Positions 51,781 to 59,388 of a stretch of DNA of 64,000 bases are shown here, piece by piece. The stretch lies in NCBI GenBank assembly GCA_016703605.1, contig JADJBU010000007.1, forward strand, positions 1 to 64,000, in the 5' to 3' direction. The translations under genes and the position numbers were made by a program. The DNA comes from Candidatus Villigracilis adiacens (GTDB lineage: Bacteria; Chloroflexota; Anaerolineae; Anaerolineales; Villigracilaceae). Under the pieces are notes generated by a model. It did not search any database, was not told the DNA's origin, and worked only from the letters and a program-made list of their open reading frames with translations. How positions within the stretch are numbered: the stretch's first letter is position 1; each line of letters opens with the position of its first letter.

Positions 51781-53241
51781 CTAGAGATTCGGTTGCTGCT
51801 TATGCCAATCGGTCACTTGTTGATAGGCATGAGCAACCTGGAATAGCGTTGCCTCATCCAAGTGCTTGCCGATGAGTTGCATACCGACGGGCATGTTGTT
51901 GGAGAAGCCAGCGGGGAGCGCAAGGGCAGGGACGCCAGCAGGGTTGGTGGCGACGACGTAAATATCAGAGAGGTACATTTCGAGCGGGTCGCTGGTCTTT
52001 TCGCCGAGTTTGAAGGCGGTGGTGGGACAGGTCGGGGCGAGGAGAATGTCAACTTTGGAAAAAGCAGTTTCAAAGTCCCGACGAAGAAGCGTGCGCACTT
52101 TTTGTGCCTTCAAGTAATACGCGTCGTAATATCCCGCCGAGAGGGCATACGCGCCAAGCATGATCCTGCGCTTGACCTCATCCCCAAAACCTTCGTGACG
52201 AGTCTTGAGATAGATGTCGATGACATCTTTCGCGCCATCTGAAACGGAGAGACCGAAACGCGTGCCGTCCATGCGGGCGAGGTTGGCGCTGGCTTCAGCG
52301 AAGAGCAAGAGATAATAAACGGGCAAGCCGTATTTGGTGTGGGGGAGCGAGACTTCGTGAATCTCCATGCCGAGTTTTTCGTAGGTGCGAATCGCTTCTT
52401 GCATGGCGGACTCAACACCTGCTTCCATACCAGCCACGAAATATTCTTTCGGGATGCCGAGCTTCATGCCTTTGACGGATTTGTTGATGTCTTTGGTGTA
52501 ACTGGTAACTGGTGATTGGTACGTAGTGCTATCCAACGGATCGTGACCAGCGATGTGTTCAAGAACTGTGGCGCAATCATACGCGTCACGCGCCATCGGA
52601 CCAATGCAATCAAACGATGATGCCAGTGCAATTAAGCCGTAGCGGGAAACGCGTCCGTATGTGGGTTTGATTCCAGTGACGTTGGTGAAGCCCGCAGGCA
52701 TACGCACGGACCCGCCCGTGTCTTCGCCGATGGAGAAGGTACACAGACTTGCGGACATACTCGCCGCCGCGCCGCCGCTCGAACCGCCAGGGACGCGCTC
52801 AAGATCCCATGGGTTATGGGTGGGGAAGAGGGCGGAATTCTCGCAGGAGGAGCCCATGCCGAACTCGTCCATGTTGGTCTTGCCAACGAGGACAGCGCCA
52901 GAGTCCGCGAGTTTGTTTGTGACAGTGGCGTTATATTGTGGGACGTAGTTTTCGAGAATCTTCGACGAGCAAGTCGTGCGGACATCGCGTGTGGAGATGC
53001 AGTCCTTCATTGAAAAGGGAATGCCCGTCAGCGGGGTGACGTTCTCGCCTTTGGCAATGCGCTCATCGGCTTTCTTTGCCTGTTCAAGTGCGAGATCATC
53101 CGTGACTGTGACGTAGGACTTGACCTTCTTGTCCACATCGTGAATGCGGTCAAGCATGGCTTGCGTCAACTCGACGGAGGAAACCTGCTTGGTGATTAGT
53201 AATTGATGGGCTTCTTGAATGGTTAGTGTATGTAGTTGCAT
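51781..53241 (-). CDS. gatA: Asp/Glu-tRNA amidotransferase subunit A
   Basis: Amidase-signature subunit that releases ammonia from glutamine. Ser-cisSer-Lys triad in GIPFSMKDCI, PGGSSGGAAASMSA and GEDTGGSVRMPA. Start ATG 53241 (MQLHTLTIQEA); the longer frame is word-repeat spacer. A short extra segment (TTYQSPVTSYTKD) between HDPLDS and NKSVKG is encoded by a spacer-type word. Last gene of aspS-gatC-gatA. Confidence 0.93.
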   Translation of the reverse strand: MQLHTLTIQEAHQLLITKQVSSVELTQAMLDRIHDVDKKVKSYVTVTDDLALEQAKKADERIAKGENVTPLTGIPFSMKDCISTRDVRTTCSSKILENYVPQYNATVTNKLADSGAVLVGKTNMDEFGMGSSCENSALFPTHNPWDLERVPGGSSGGAAASMSASLCTFSIGEDTGGSVRMPAGFTNVTGIKPTYGRVSRYGLIALASSFDCIGPMARDAYDCATVLEHIAGHDPLDSTTYQSPVTSYTKDINKSVKGMKLGIPKEYFVAGMEAGVESAMQEAIRTYEKLGMEIHEVSLPHTKYGLPVYYLLLFAEASANLARMDGTRFGLSVSDGAKDVIDIYLKTRHEGFGDEVKRRIMLGAYALSAGYYDAYYLKAQKVRTLLRRDFETAFSKVDILLAPTCPTTAFKLGEKTSDPLEMYLSDIYVVATNPAGVPALALPAGFSNNMPVGMQLIGKHLDEATLFQVAHAYQQVTDWHKQQPNL

Positions 53242-53251
53242 GGTAGAAGAG

Positions 53252-53352
53252 TAATTAGTAATTGGTAATTGGAGATTGAGACCAAGAGAGTAGATGCTGG
53301 ATTGGTAACGTAATTGAATAAAACCCAATTACTATTTACCAATTACCAATCT
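53252..53352. repeat. AATTACC words between gatC and gatA
   Basis: Inverse and direct AATTACC/GGTAATT words flank a short unordered centre, so the spacer can fold on itself. Confidence 0.7.
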
Positions 53353-53649
53353 CTATTCTTCACCTAAAACTGTCGGCACTTTGACATACCCGCGCTCGGA
53401 CTTTGGCGCGTTCTTGAGGAATTCTTCGCGGCTCATGGACGGTTTGACCACGTCTTCGCGCAGTACATTCTCGGCGTTGGCGATATCCGAAGCAGGCGGG
53501 ACGTTCTCCGTGTCCACTTCGTTGAGCATGTTGAAGTAGTCAATGATGGACGAGAATTGTCCGCTAAATGTTTGCGCTTCCTCTTCGGAGATTCCCAAGC
53601 GAACTAAAAATGCAACATGTTTTACTGTTTTTGTATCAATCGTTGACAT
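53353..53649 (-). CDS. gatC: Asp/Glu-tRNA amidotransferase subunit C
   Basis: 98 residues, the small belt subunit. TVKHVAFLVRLGISEEEAQTFSGQFSSIIDYFNMLNEVDTENVPP is family-typical. Start ATG 53649, not the upstream frame that runs into spacer. Confidence 0.92.
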   Translation of the reverse strand: MSTIDTKTVKHVAFLVRLGISEEEAQTFSGQFSSIIDYFNMLNEVDTENVPPASDIANAENVLREDVVKPSMSREEFLKNAPKSERGYVKVPTVLGEE

Positions 53650-53671
53650 TCTTTCTTCTTTCTTCTTGACC

Positions 53672-53730
53672 ACAGACGATAGACCGCCGACCGCTTTCTA
53701 TGGTCTGTCGTCTGCGGTCAGCGGTCGTCT
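53672..53730. repeat. GACCG word repeat
   Basis: ACCACAGACGATAGACCGCCGACC and GGTCTGTCGTCTGCGGTC are mirror words forming a hairpin between aspS and gatC. Confidence 0.65.
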
Positions 53731-55494
53731 TTACGAAAACTTAATATGCAGCTCTTTCAACTGCTTCGGTTCCACTTCCGACGGCGCATCCGCCATCACA
53801 TCGCGACCATTCTGATTCTTGGGGAAGGCGATCACTTCGCGGATGTTCGGTTCGTCCGCCAGCAGCATCACGAGACGGTCAATGCCTGGAGCCATGCCAC
53901 CGTGCGGGGGAGCTCCGTACTCGAACGCTTCCAGCATGTGACCGAACTTTGTTTTGATCTCTTCATCGCTCAAGCCGAGCATCTGGAACATCTTCATCTG
54001 AATATCGCGGCGATGAATTCTTATCGAACCCGAAGCGGTCTCGTAACCGTTGCAGACCATATCATATGCTTCCGAATACACCTTACCGGGGTTGGTATCG
54101 AACTTCGGCAAGTCTTCCATCTTCGGCATTGTGAACGGATGATGTTCCGACTCCCACGCCTGCGTTTCTTCATTGAACGCAAAGAACGGGAAGTCCACCA
54201 CCCACGCGAACGCCATCATCGATTTATCGGCAAGGTCCAATTTATCGCGGAACCACAAGCGCAGCCCGCCGAGAGTCTTGTTGACCACTGCACGAGCATC
54301 AGAAGCAAAGACGATCAGATCGCCGACTCCTGCTCCCGATTTTTCTTTCAACGCCGCCAGTTCTTCTTCCTTAAAGAACTTTGCCGCGCTTCCTTTCACG
54401 CCCTCGGCTGTGATCGCCACAGCAGGCATTCCCTTCGCTCCAAACGACTTCGCCACTTCCGTGAGCGCATCCAGTTCCTTGCGAGACATCTCCGCAGACT
54501 TCGGCGCGACGATGCACTTGATCACCCCACCCGCCTCCAATGCAGACTGGAAGACTTTGAATTCGCTTTTCGCCAACACATCAGTGACGTCGATCAACTC
54601 CATGCCGAAGCGCAGGTCGGGCTTATCGGAGCCGAAGCGTTCGAGCACTTCCTTATAAGAGAACTTGGGCCACGGCGAGGAATACAACTTCTTGTGCGGT
54701 GCCACGGCAGGAAGCATTTTGGTGAACAAACCTTCAACCAAGTTCAGCACATCGTCGCGATGCACATAGGACATCTCAAGATCGAGCTGAGTGAACTCAG
54801 GCTGGCGGTCGCCGCGCAGGTCTTCATCGCGGAAACAGCGCGCGATCTGGAAGTACTTGTCCATGCCTGCGACCATCAGCAATTGCTTCAACTGTTGCGG
54901 CGACTGGGGCAGCGCATAGAACTGTCCCGGGTAGACGCGGGAGGGCACAAGGTAGTCACGCGCGCCTTCGGGAGTCGCTTTGAACATGATCGGGGTTTCG
55001 ATTTCAATGAAACCCTGTTGGTCAAGATAGTCACGCATGAACTTGATGACCTTGTGTCGTAGCACCATGTTCCTGGTCAGGCGTTCGCGGCGCAAGTCAA
55101 TGTAGCGATACTTGAGGCGCATGTTTTCATCAGGCAGATCAGCGTCGGTGTTGACCATGAATGGGGGAGTCTTCGAGGCGTTGAGCACGGTCACGCTTTT
55201 GGCAATGACTTCCACTTCGCCTGTTTCCATTTTGGGATTCGCCATCCCTTCAGGGCGTTTCTGCACCACGCCTTCGATCTGCAAGACCCATTCGTTGCGG
55301 ACATTGGCAACCTGGTCCAACACTTCTTTAGGAAGGTCTGGGTTAATGGTGATCTGAACGATGCCCGCGCGGTCACGCAGATCAAAGAATGCCACCCCGC
55401 CGTGGTCGCGGCGTCGATTCACCCAGCCTGCAAGCATAACGATCTGCCCGGCATGGCTGGCTCTTAATTCTCCACATAGATGAGTTCTGTACAT
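53731..55494 (-). CDS. aspS: aspartyl-tRNA synthetase (probably non-discriminating)
   Basis: 587 residues, bacterial type: anticodon-binding OB domain (VMLAGWVNRRRDHGGVAFFDLRDRAGIVQIT), class II motif 2 (FQIARCFRDEDLRGDRQPEFTQLDLEMS), GAD insertion, and motif 3 (GMAPGIDRLVMLL). Adjacent gatC and gatA imply that it also charges tRNA-Asn with Asp for transamidation; I cannot confirm the specificity residue by eye. GAGAGG precedes ATG. An attenuator lies upstream. Confidence 0.95.
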   Translation of the reverse strand: MYRTHLCGELRASHAGQIVMLAGWVNRRRDHGGVAFFDLRDRAGIVQITINPDLPKEVLDQVANVRNEWVLQIEGVVQKRPEGMANPKMETGEVEVIAKSVTVLNASKTPPFMVNTDADLPDENMRLKYRYIDLRRERLTRNMVLRHKVIKFMRDYLDQQGFIEIETPIMFKATPEGARDYLVPSRVYPGQFYALPQSPQQLKQLLMVAGMDKYFQIARCFRDEDLRGDRQPEFTQLDLEMSYVHRDDVLNLVEGLFTKMLPAVAPHKKLYSSPWPKFSYKEVLERFGSDKPDLRFGMELIDVTDVLAKSEFKVFQSALEAGGVIKCIVAPKSAEMSRKELDALTEVAKSFGAKGMPAVAITAEGVKGSAAKFFKEEELAALKEKSGAGVGDLIVFASDARAVVNKTLGGLRLWFRDKLDLADKSMMAFAWVVDFPFFAFNEETQAWESEHHPFTMPKMEDLPKFDTNPGKVYSEAYDMVCNGYETASGSIRIHRRDIQMKMFQMLGLSDEEIKTKFGHMLEAFEYGAPPHGGMAPGIDRLVMLLADEPNIREVIAFPKNQNGRDVMADAPSEVEPKQLKELHIKFS

Positions 55495-55507
55495 AGTGCC
55501 TCTCTTT

Positions 55508-55608
55508 TGTCATTGCGAGAGCGCTCTTGTTCTCTGCCCGAAGCAATCTCAGAATTATTTATAAGATTGCTTCGTTGCCAAAGAACGGCTCCTCCCAATG
55601 ACGGGGGT
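55508..55608. repeat. CATTGCGAGAG ... CCCAATGAC dispersed repeat
   Basis: Nested inverted repeat: outer GTCATTGCGAG / CTCCCAATGAC, inner GAAGCAATCT / AGATTGCTTC. Same family as 21157-21245. It lies between the attenuator terminator and aspS. Confidence 0.65.
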
Positions 55609-55622
55609 ATGATGATGTATAT

Positions 55623-55658
55623 AAAAAAATCGCCCCGCGCTTTCGCGTTGGGCGATTT
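55623..55658 (-). terminator. aspS attenuator terminator
   Basis: AAATCGCCC, AA bulge, CGC, GAAA tetraloop, GCG, then GGGCGATTT followed by TTTT. A strong intrinsic terminator 21 bases after the leader peptide stop. Its 5' arm CGCCCAACG (55646-55654) is perfectly complementary to CGTTGGGCG at 55695-55703 inside the leader ORF, so antiterminator and terminator are mutually exclusive. Confidence 0.85.
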
Positions 55659-55678
55659 GGTTTCGACTTGTTTATCCG

Positions 55679-55765
55679 TCAACCAGCAAAGCTTCGCCCA
55701 ACGATAGGGGAGGTATCGTCATTGTTATTTTTATTATCGTTGACAAAGAAGGAATTGCGTTTCAT
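55679..55765 (-). CDS. Asn/Asp-rich leader peptide of aspS-gatCA
   Basis: 28 codons, ATG 55765 to TGA. Codons 9-17 read NDNKNNNDD: five Asn and three Asp codons in nine. The antiterminator arm begins at codon 21, just beyond the reach of a ribosome stalled in that run; a ribosome moving on to the stop would cover it. The gene it precedes makes Asp-tRNA and, with GatCAB, Asn-tRNA. Not a known annotated leader peptide to my knowledge. Confidence 0.8.
   Translation of the reverse strand: MKRNSFFVNDNKNNNDDTSPIVGRSFAG
55695..55703 (-). promoter_or_regulatory. antiterminator arm in aspS leader
   Basis: CGTTGGGCG pairs perfectly (9 bp) with CGCCCAACG of the terminator 5' arm. Confidence 0.75.
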
Positions 55766-55773
55766 GATGCGGC

Positions 55774-55779
55774 ATTATA
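55774..55779 (-). promoter_or_regulatory. extended -10 promoter of aspS leader
   Basis: TGCTATAAT, with TATAAT eight bases before the leader ATG; the transcript would begin within one or two bases of the start codon. Confidence 0.7.
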
Positions 55780-56139
55780 GCACGAGAAAGAAGGTTATCC
55801 CGGCGAAGTTGGCAAATTGCGCATAGTCATAATGGGCTTTGCTCCCCTGACCCCTCGAATACCTTTGTAAAAAAGCAGGATAAATATCAGGTAAGAATCG
55901 TGTCATATTAGCGGTCGGCGCAAGGCGCGGCGGCCGGTGGGTGTGTTATAGTAACCATCAAGCATGTTTCTTAAGTTCGTGAAGGGTGTAAAAAGAGCCT
56001 TCGCCATGGAGAACACCGGGTTCACAAGGTTTTTTTAAATGGACTTTCTCAATATTCTTTGCGCCCTCCGTGGCAAAAAAGAAAAGAAATGATTGCTTGG
56101 CGCAGATTGGCGCATGAAGTGAAAGGAAAGGAGTTTCAA
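55780..56139. other. intergenic stretch without a gene
   Basis: About 360 bases. No ORF with family-like features, no clear RNA gene. It should hold the -35 of the aspS leader at its left end and the promoter of the small membrane protein at its right end; GAAAGGAG precedes ATG 56140. Confidence 0.5.
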
Positions 56140-56280
56140 ATGATCACAACTTTATTCATAATCGCGTTTGTGGGATTGGTGTTGTTTGGCATGATCGCCT
56201 CCACAGAAAGATTGTTGAACGACCGTCAGGATTATGTTGTAGTTGATGAGCGGATGATCGATCACCGCTCACGGCTGTAG
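56140..56280 (+). CDS. 46-residue single-helix membrane protein
   Basis: Starts at ATG 56140 after GGAAAGGAG. Helix at 3-20 (TLFIIAFVGLVLFGMIAS), then a charged tail (DRQDYVVVDERMIDHRSRL). Followed directly by an intrinsic terminator, so it is a monocistronic small-protein gene. Function unknown. Confidence 0.65.
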   Translation: MITTLFIIAFVGLVLFGMIASTERLLNDRQDYVVVDERMIDHRSRL

Positions 56281-56302
56281 CGAATTCCCTGGTTGACCAA
56301 TG

Positions 56303-56336
56303 GCAGAGCGCCCTTCAAGACGCTCTGCTTTTTCTT
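56303..56336 (+). terminator. intrinsic terminator
   Basis: GCAGAGCG, 10-base loop, CGCTCTGC, TTTTTC. Ends the small membrane protein transcript. Confidence 0.85.
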
Positions 56337-56421
56337 TAAAAACGGGCAAAAATGGCGGCAAAAAGTACTCCTGGCGAAGGATTGGTCGTCTTTGGCGGGA
56401 TGGTAAAATTGCGCCACTCTC

Positions 56422-56733
56422 ATGAAGTCATTTTTCAGCGATAAATTCTGGGTCATCCTGCTGGTTATTGCCGCGTTTATTGCGCTTGTCGCCCTTGCTT
56501 CCGGCGTGCGTGAGGTGGAGTTCGGACAGCCCTTTGTTACCAGACTGGAGAGAAGCAATGCCTTCGATTTTTCAGAAACGGAGTCCGGCTTGGGAGGCCG
56601 CTGGTTCCGTTATTTGATTCCCGCCCTGTTGTTGATCATGTACCTGCTCATGCTTGGACCCGTCCGCCCGCAAAAGCGTAAACGAATTCGGAGGCAGGCA
56701 GACGATCTTCGAAGAATCGATTCGCGCACTTGA
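56422..56733 (+). pseudogene. remnant of a DUF4129-type membrane protein
   Basis: 103 residues: helix at 9-27, short periplasmic part (VREVEFGQPFVTRLERSNAFDF), helix at 64-82, then basic tail. Similar to the N-terminal part of DUF4129-type proteins that accompany DUF58/MoxR genes, but the soluble C-terminal domain is absent. It overlaps the next remnant in another frame. TAAAAT at 56404 lies 12 bases before the ATG. Confidence 0.4.
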
Positions 56734-57016
56734 AATCCTCAGCGCAGTGCGCGCCCTCGGCTTTCAACTCTCGATCATCAGCCCGGATGCGGTCACCTTC
56801 GAAGCGCGGGGATTGAAGCCCAGCCCCGCCGTCAACCTGGCAATGCGCATCCTGCGCTTACAGCGCGAAACCATGCTGCGCGAATTGCGTCACAGGGGCG
56901 TACAAGTCGTCAACTGGGACACAGCAATTCCCTTCGAACAAGCCGCCTACGCCGCATTGAACCGCCCAGTGGTATGGATGCGAGCCATTCAACGCGGGAT
57001 TAAGGCGCAGTCATGA
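56654..57016 (+). pseudogene. C-terminal remnant of a DUF58 protein
   Basis: About 100 meaningful residues: FQLSIISPDAVTFEARGL...RILRLQRETMLRELRHRGVQVVNWDTAIPFEQAAYAAL resembles the end of DUF58 proteins. The N-terminal two-thirds with the VWA-like core is missing, as is any MoxR ATPase, so a deletion appears to have joined DUF4129 and DUF58 remnants. A small intact protein cannot be excluded. Stop overlaps the next ATG (ATGA). Confidence 0.45.
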
Positions 57017-57446
57017 CGAAGAGCGCGGTTCTTTTCTCCATCACAGCCTGCTCTGCCGCTCTAACCTTTTCCCTCGCCGACGCCGGATTCCCCTACCCCG
57101 TCGCCGGAATTGCCTTGCTTGGCGTGGCATGGCTTGCCCTTCACCTTCGGCATCTCACCCGTTTTAGCGGATTGATTTTCGCCCTCTTTGGGTTGATCTC
57201 CGCCGGGTCTGTGTGGGCGGGCGTTTCCGTCTGGTACGGGCTGTCTGCGATGCTCTTCGCCCTGCTCGCCTGGGACCTGACTGCTTTCGAAGAATCCCTG
57301 CGCGGGCTGCTCGACCCAACCGACATCCGCCTGGCATTGGTGACCGGCATCGGGCTGCCGGAGCCGCCGCCTCAAAACTGATTCGGATCAACCTTACCCT
57401 CGGCTCGGCGCTGATAATTCGTCCTGTTGGGAATTTGGGGGGATGA
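57013..57446 (+). CDS. small membrane protein, paralogue of 58058 gene (probable frameshift near 57320)
   Basis: The ATG frame ends at 57381 with a Pro-rich tail; an overlapping frame continues to 57446 with SKLIRINLTLGSALIIRPVGNL, which lines up with RRVLRISILTGLGLFFVSL of the gene at 58058. Four helices and the segment WDLTAFEESLRGL (paralogue: YDMVEFQLELRSL) support relatedness. Unknown function. Confidence 0.5.
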
Positions 57447-57488
57447 GCGCGCTTGTGTATCGAATGCGCGGCGGCGCGTAGGTGCCAA

Positions 57489-57992
57489 TCAATCGAAATA
57501 TAAATTCAGGTCCGAACAGTCGAAGCGGTTGCCGCAATTCGGGCAGGCGATCTTGCAATTTCCCTCGCGCATTTCGCTCCCGCAGCGGTCGCACCGCCAG
57601 GTCCGTTGTTCGCTCCAAATGACCGGCTTGAAGCGGGATGGGTCGAACCTGTGGATGCCATCCCGCCCCAACCGTTCCACTTCAGCCACGACCCGGGCCG
57701 CATCCTCTCTTAACTTTTCGACGTTGACTCCCCGGCAGACATCTCCCCAGCCCTCGAGCCATTTCAAACTCCGCCCATGCACCTTGACTGCCCCGTCATA
57801 ATTTCCGCGCGAGATGTGGAGATAAGTCACCGCAATTTGCAAAATCCCACGATACAGATCGCGGATCGCCCCCGCCTCTTCGCGCCAGGCAAGTTCCAAC
57901 TCCTCGTGCGCTTCAAAGAATTCCCCCGCATTGAACAACCGCATCCCTTCAATGGCTTTCGGGTGAAGAACGCCGTCACAGTCCATGTTCAT
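57489..57992 (-). CDS. DUF309 protein with C-terminal zinc ribbon
   Basis: Residues 10-95 form the DUF309 helical domain (FNAGEFFEAHEELELAWREEAGAIRDLYRGILQIAVTYLHISRGNYDGAVK). Residues 133-160 have two CxxC knuckles (WRCDRCGSEM, IACPNCGNRF). Leaderless start: TATACT six bases before ATG 57992. Function unknown. Confidence 0.8.
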   Translation of the reverse strand: MNMDCDGVLHPKAIEGMRLFNAGEFFEAHEELELAWREEAGAIRDLYRGILQIAVTYLHISRGNYDGAVKVHGRSLKWLEGWGDVCRGVNVEKLREDAARVVAEVERLGRDGIHRFDPSRFKPVIWSEQRTWRCDRCGSEMREGNCKIACPNCGNRFDCSDLNLYFD

Positions 57993-57998
57993 GGAGGC

Positions 57999-58004
57999 AG
58001 TATA
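57999..58004 (-). promoter_or_regulatory. leaderless -10 box for DUF309 gene
   Basis: TATACT, six bases before ATG 57992, without a ribosome-binding site. Confidence 0.6.
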
Positions 58005-58057
58005 TCATTCGATACCTGTGGGACAGGCGGGATGGTAAAATTTTTCGCGGAGAAAAA

Positions 58058-58546
58058 TTGATTTTTACAACGCTCATTGCAAGCATCATCGCCGCCGCCG
58101 GGTCGTTCGCCTGGGGCTATTGGCAGGCAGGCTGGGAAACGACCGCAAAATGGCAGGTCCTGTTCGGCGTCCTGTGGCTGGTTTCGGCATGGAAAAAGTG
58201 GCGATGGGTTTCATCCGCCGCCGCGCTATTTGGTTTATTCTTCGCCGCGCTTGGCGTCTGGTTTGGTCTGCATCCCGGCTGGATGTTCGCCGGCGCGGCG
58301 TTTGCCATGACCGCCTATGACATGGTTGAATTTCAATTGGAACTGCGCTCCCTGCCTGCCCGTGAAGACATCCCCGGGCGTGAACGCAGGCGAGTCTTGC
58401 GGATAAGCATTCTGACCGGGCTGGGATTATTCTTCGTCTCACTGGTTATTTTCATTACCGGAAGGTTCACCCTGGACTGGGCTTTGTTTTTGACCGCCAT
58501 CGTATTGACCCGGCTCCTGCAAACGGTTGTTTGGGCAAAAAAATAA
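58058..58546 (+). CDS. small membrane protein
   Basis: 162 residues, TTG start with GGAG seven bases upstream. Helices at about 3-22, 30-48, 50-68, 70-88, 115-135, 138-158. Related to the gene at 57013, perhaps from duplication around the DUF309 gene. Function unknown. Confidence 0.6.
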   Translation: MIFTTLIASIIAAAGSFAWGYWQAGWETTAKWQVLFGVLWLVSAWKKWRWVSSAAALFGLFFAALGVWFGLHPGWMFAGAAFAMTAYDMVEFQLELRSLPAREDIPGRERRRVLRISILTGLGLFFVSLVIFITGRFTLDWALFLTAIVLTRLLQTVVWAKK

Positions 58547-58667
58547 TTTCGCGCGGCAAGCCGGGGATGATAAAATCTCCGGCGTGAATCCCAGTCAATA
58601 AGTTTATTTTGCGGCGCGGGCGGCTGTTCTCTTGGTTTTGAAAAAAGATGATTAGAGGTGATTTGCC

Positions 58668-59372
58668 ATGTCCAAACGGTCCCGGCTGTTTGTTTTGTTG
58701 ATGAGTGCGGCGCTGGTCCCTGCTTGCGTTTTTAGCACGGGATATCAAAAGAGGGGCGTCACGTACGTGTATGCGACATTGGACGAAGGGCGGGGATATG
58801 TCGAGCATCCAATTCCAAATATCGATGCCGGGTCTTTTCAGGCGCTGGATAAACACGGGTACGCCAGGGACGATTTGCAGGTGTATTATCACGAATATGC
58901 TGTCGAAGGGGCAGACCCGGGGAGTTTTACGGCAATATCCGAATCATACGGCAGGGACAACGCCAGCGTCTATTATCAGGTCAGGGTGATCCCCGGAGCA
59001 GACCCGTTCACGTTTGCGCTGTTCGACATTCAATGGGGCAGGGATGCACGCGATGTTTACAGGCAGGACGTCCCGCTTGAGGCGTGCGACCCCGCCACTT
59101 TTACTTTTCTGAAAGACGGTTGGAATCGCGACGATCAATGCGTGTATCGTGAGGCGAAAAAACTCCCGGATGGAGACCCGGACTCCTTTGTGGTCTTGAA
59201 CTCCTGGTTCGCAAAGGATCAAAACAATGTCTACAGCAGCATCACCGGCGTCATCGCTGGCGCAGACCCGGCAACCTTTGAATTAATGGAAGGCATGTGC
59301 GAAGTCTGCGCCGAGGACGCGAACAGTTGCTATCGGTATGAAGAACGGGTGGATTGCGAATCGTTGAGATAG
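58668..59372 (+). CDS. DKNYY-repeat lipoprotein
   Basis: 234 residues. Signal peptide with lipobox LVPAC (16-20). Four to five repeats of a ~33-residue unit: GADPGSFTAIS...YGRDNASVYYQ, GADPFTFALFD...WGRDARDVYRQ and so on, the DKNYY pattern. A Cys-rich end (CEVCAEDANSCYRYEERVDC) may form disulfides. GAGGTGA precedes ATG. Surface protein of unknown role. Confidence 0.8.
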   Translation: MSKRSRLFVLLMSAALVPACVFSTGYQKRGVTYVYATLDEGRGYVEHPIPNIDAGSFQALDKHGYARDDLQVYYHEYAVEGADPGSFTAISESYGRDNASVYYQVRVIPGADPFTFALFDIQWGRDARDVYRQDVPLEACDPATFTFLKDGWNRDDQCVYREAKKLPDGDPDSFVVLNSWFAKDQNNVYSSITGVIAGADPATFELMEGMCEVCAEDANSCYRYEERVDCESLR

Positions 59373-59388
59373 GCGCCGTGCGGCAGGA

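Noticed and set aside
53746..55062. 438-codon open frame on the + strand opposite aspS
   Set aside because: Antisense shadow of aspS; no family motifs, His/Arg-rich composition typical of reverse-frame reading.
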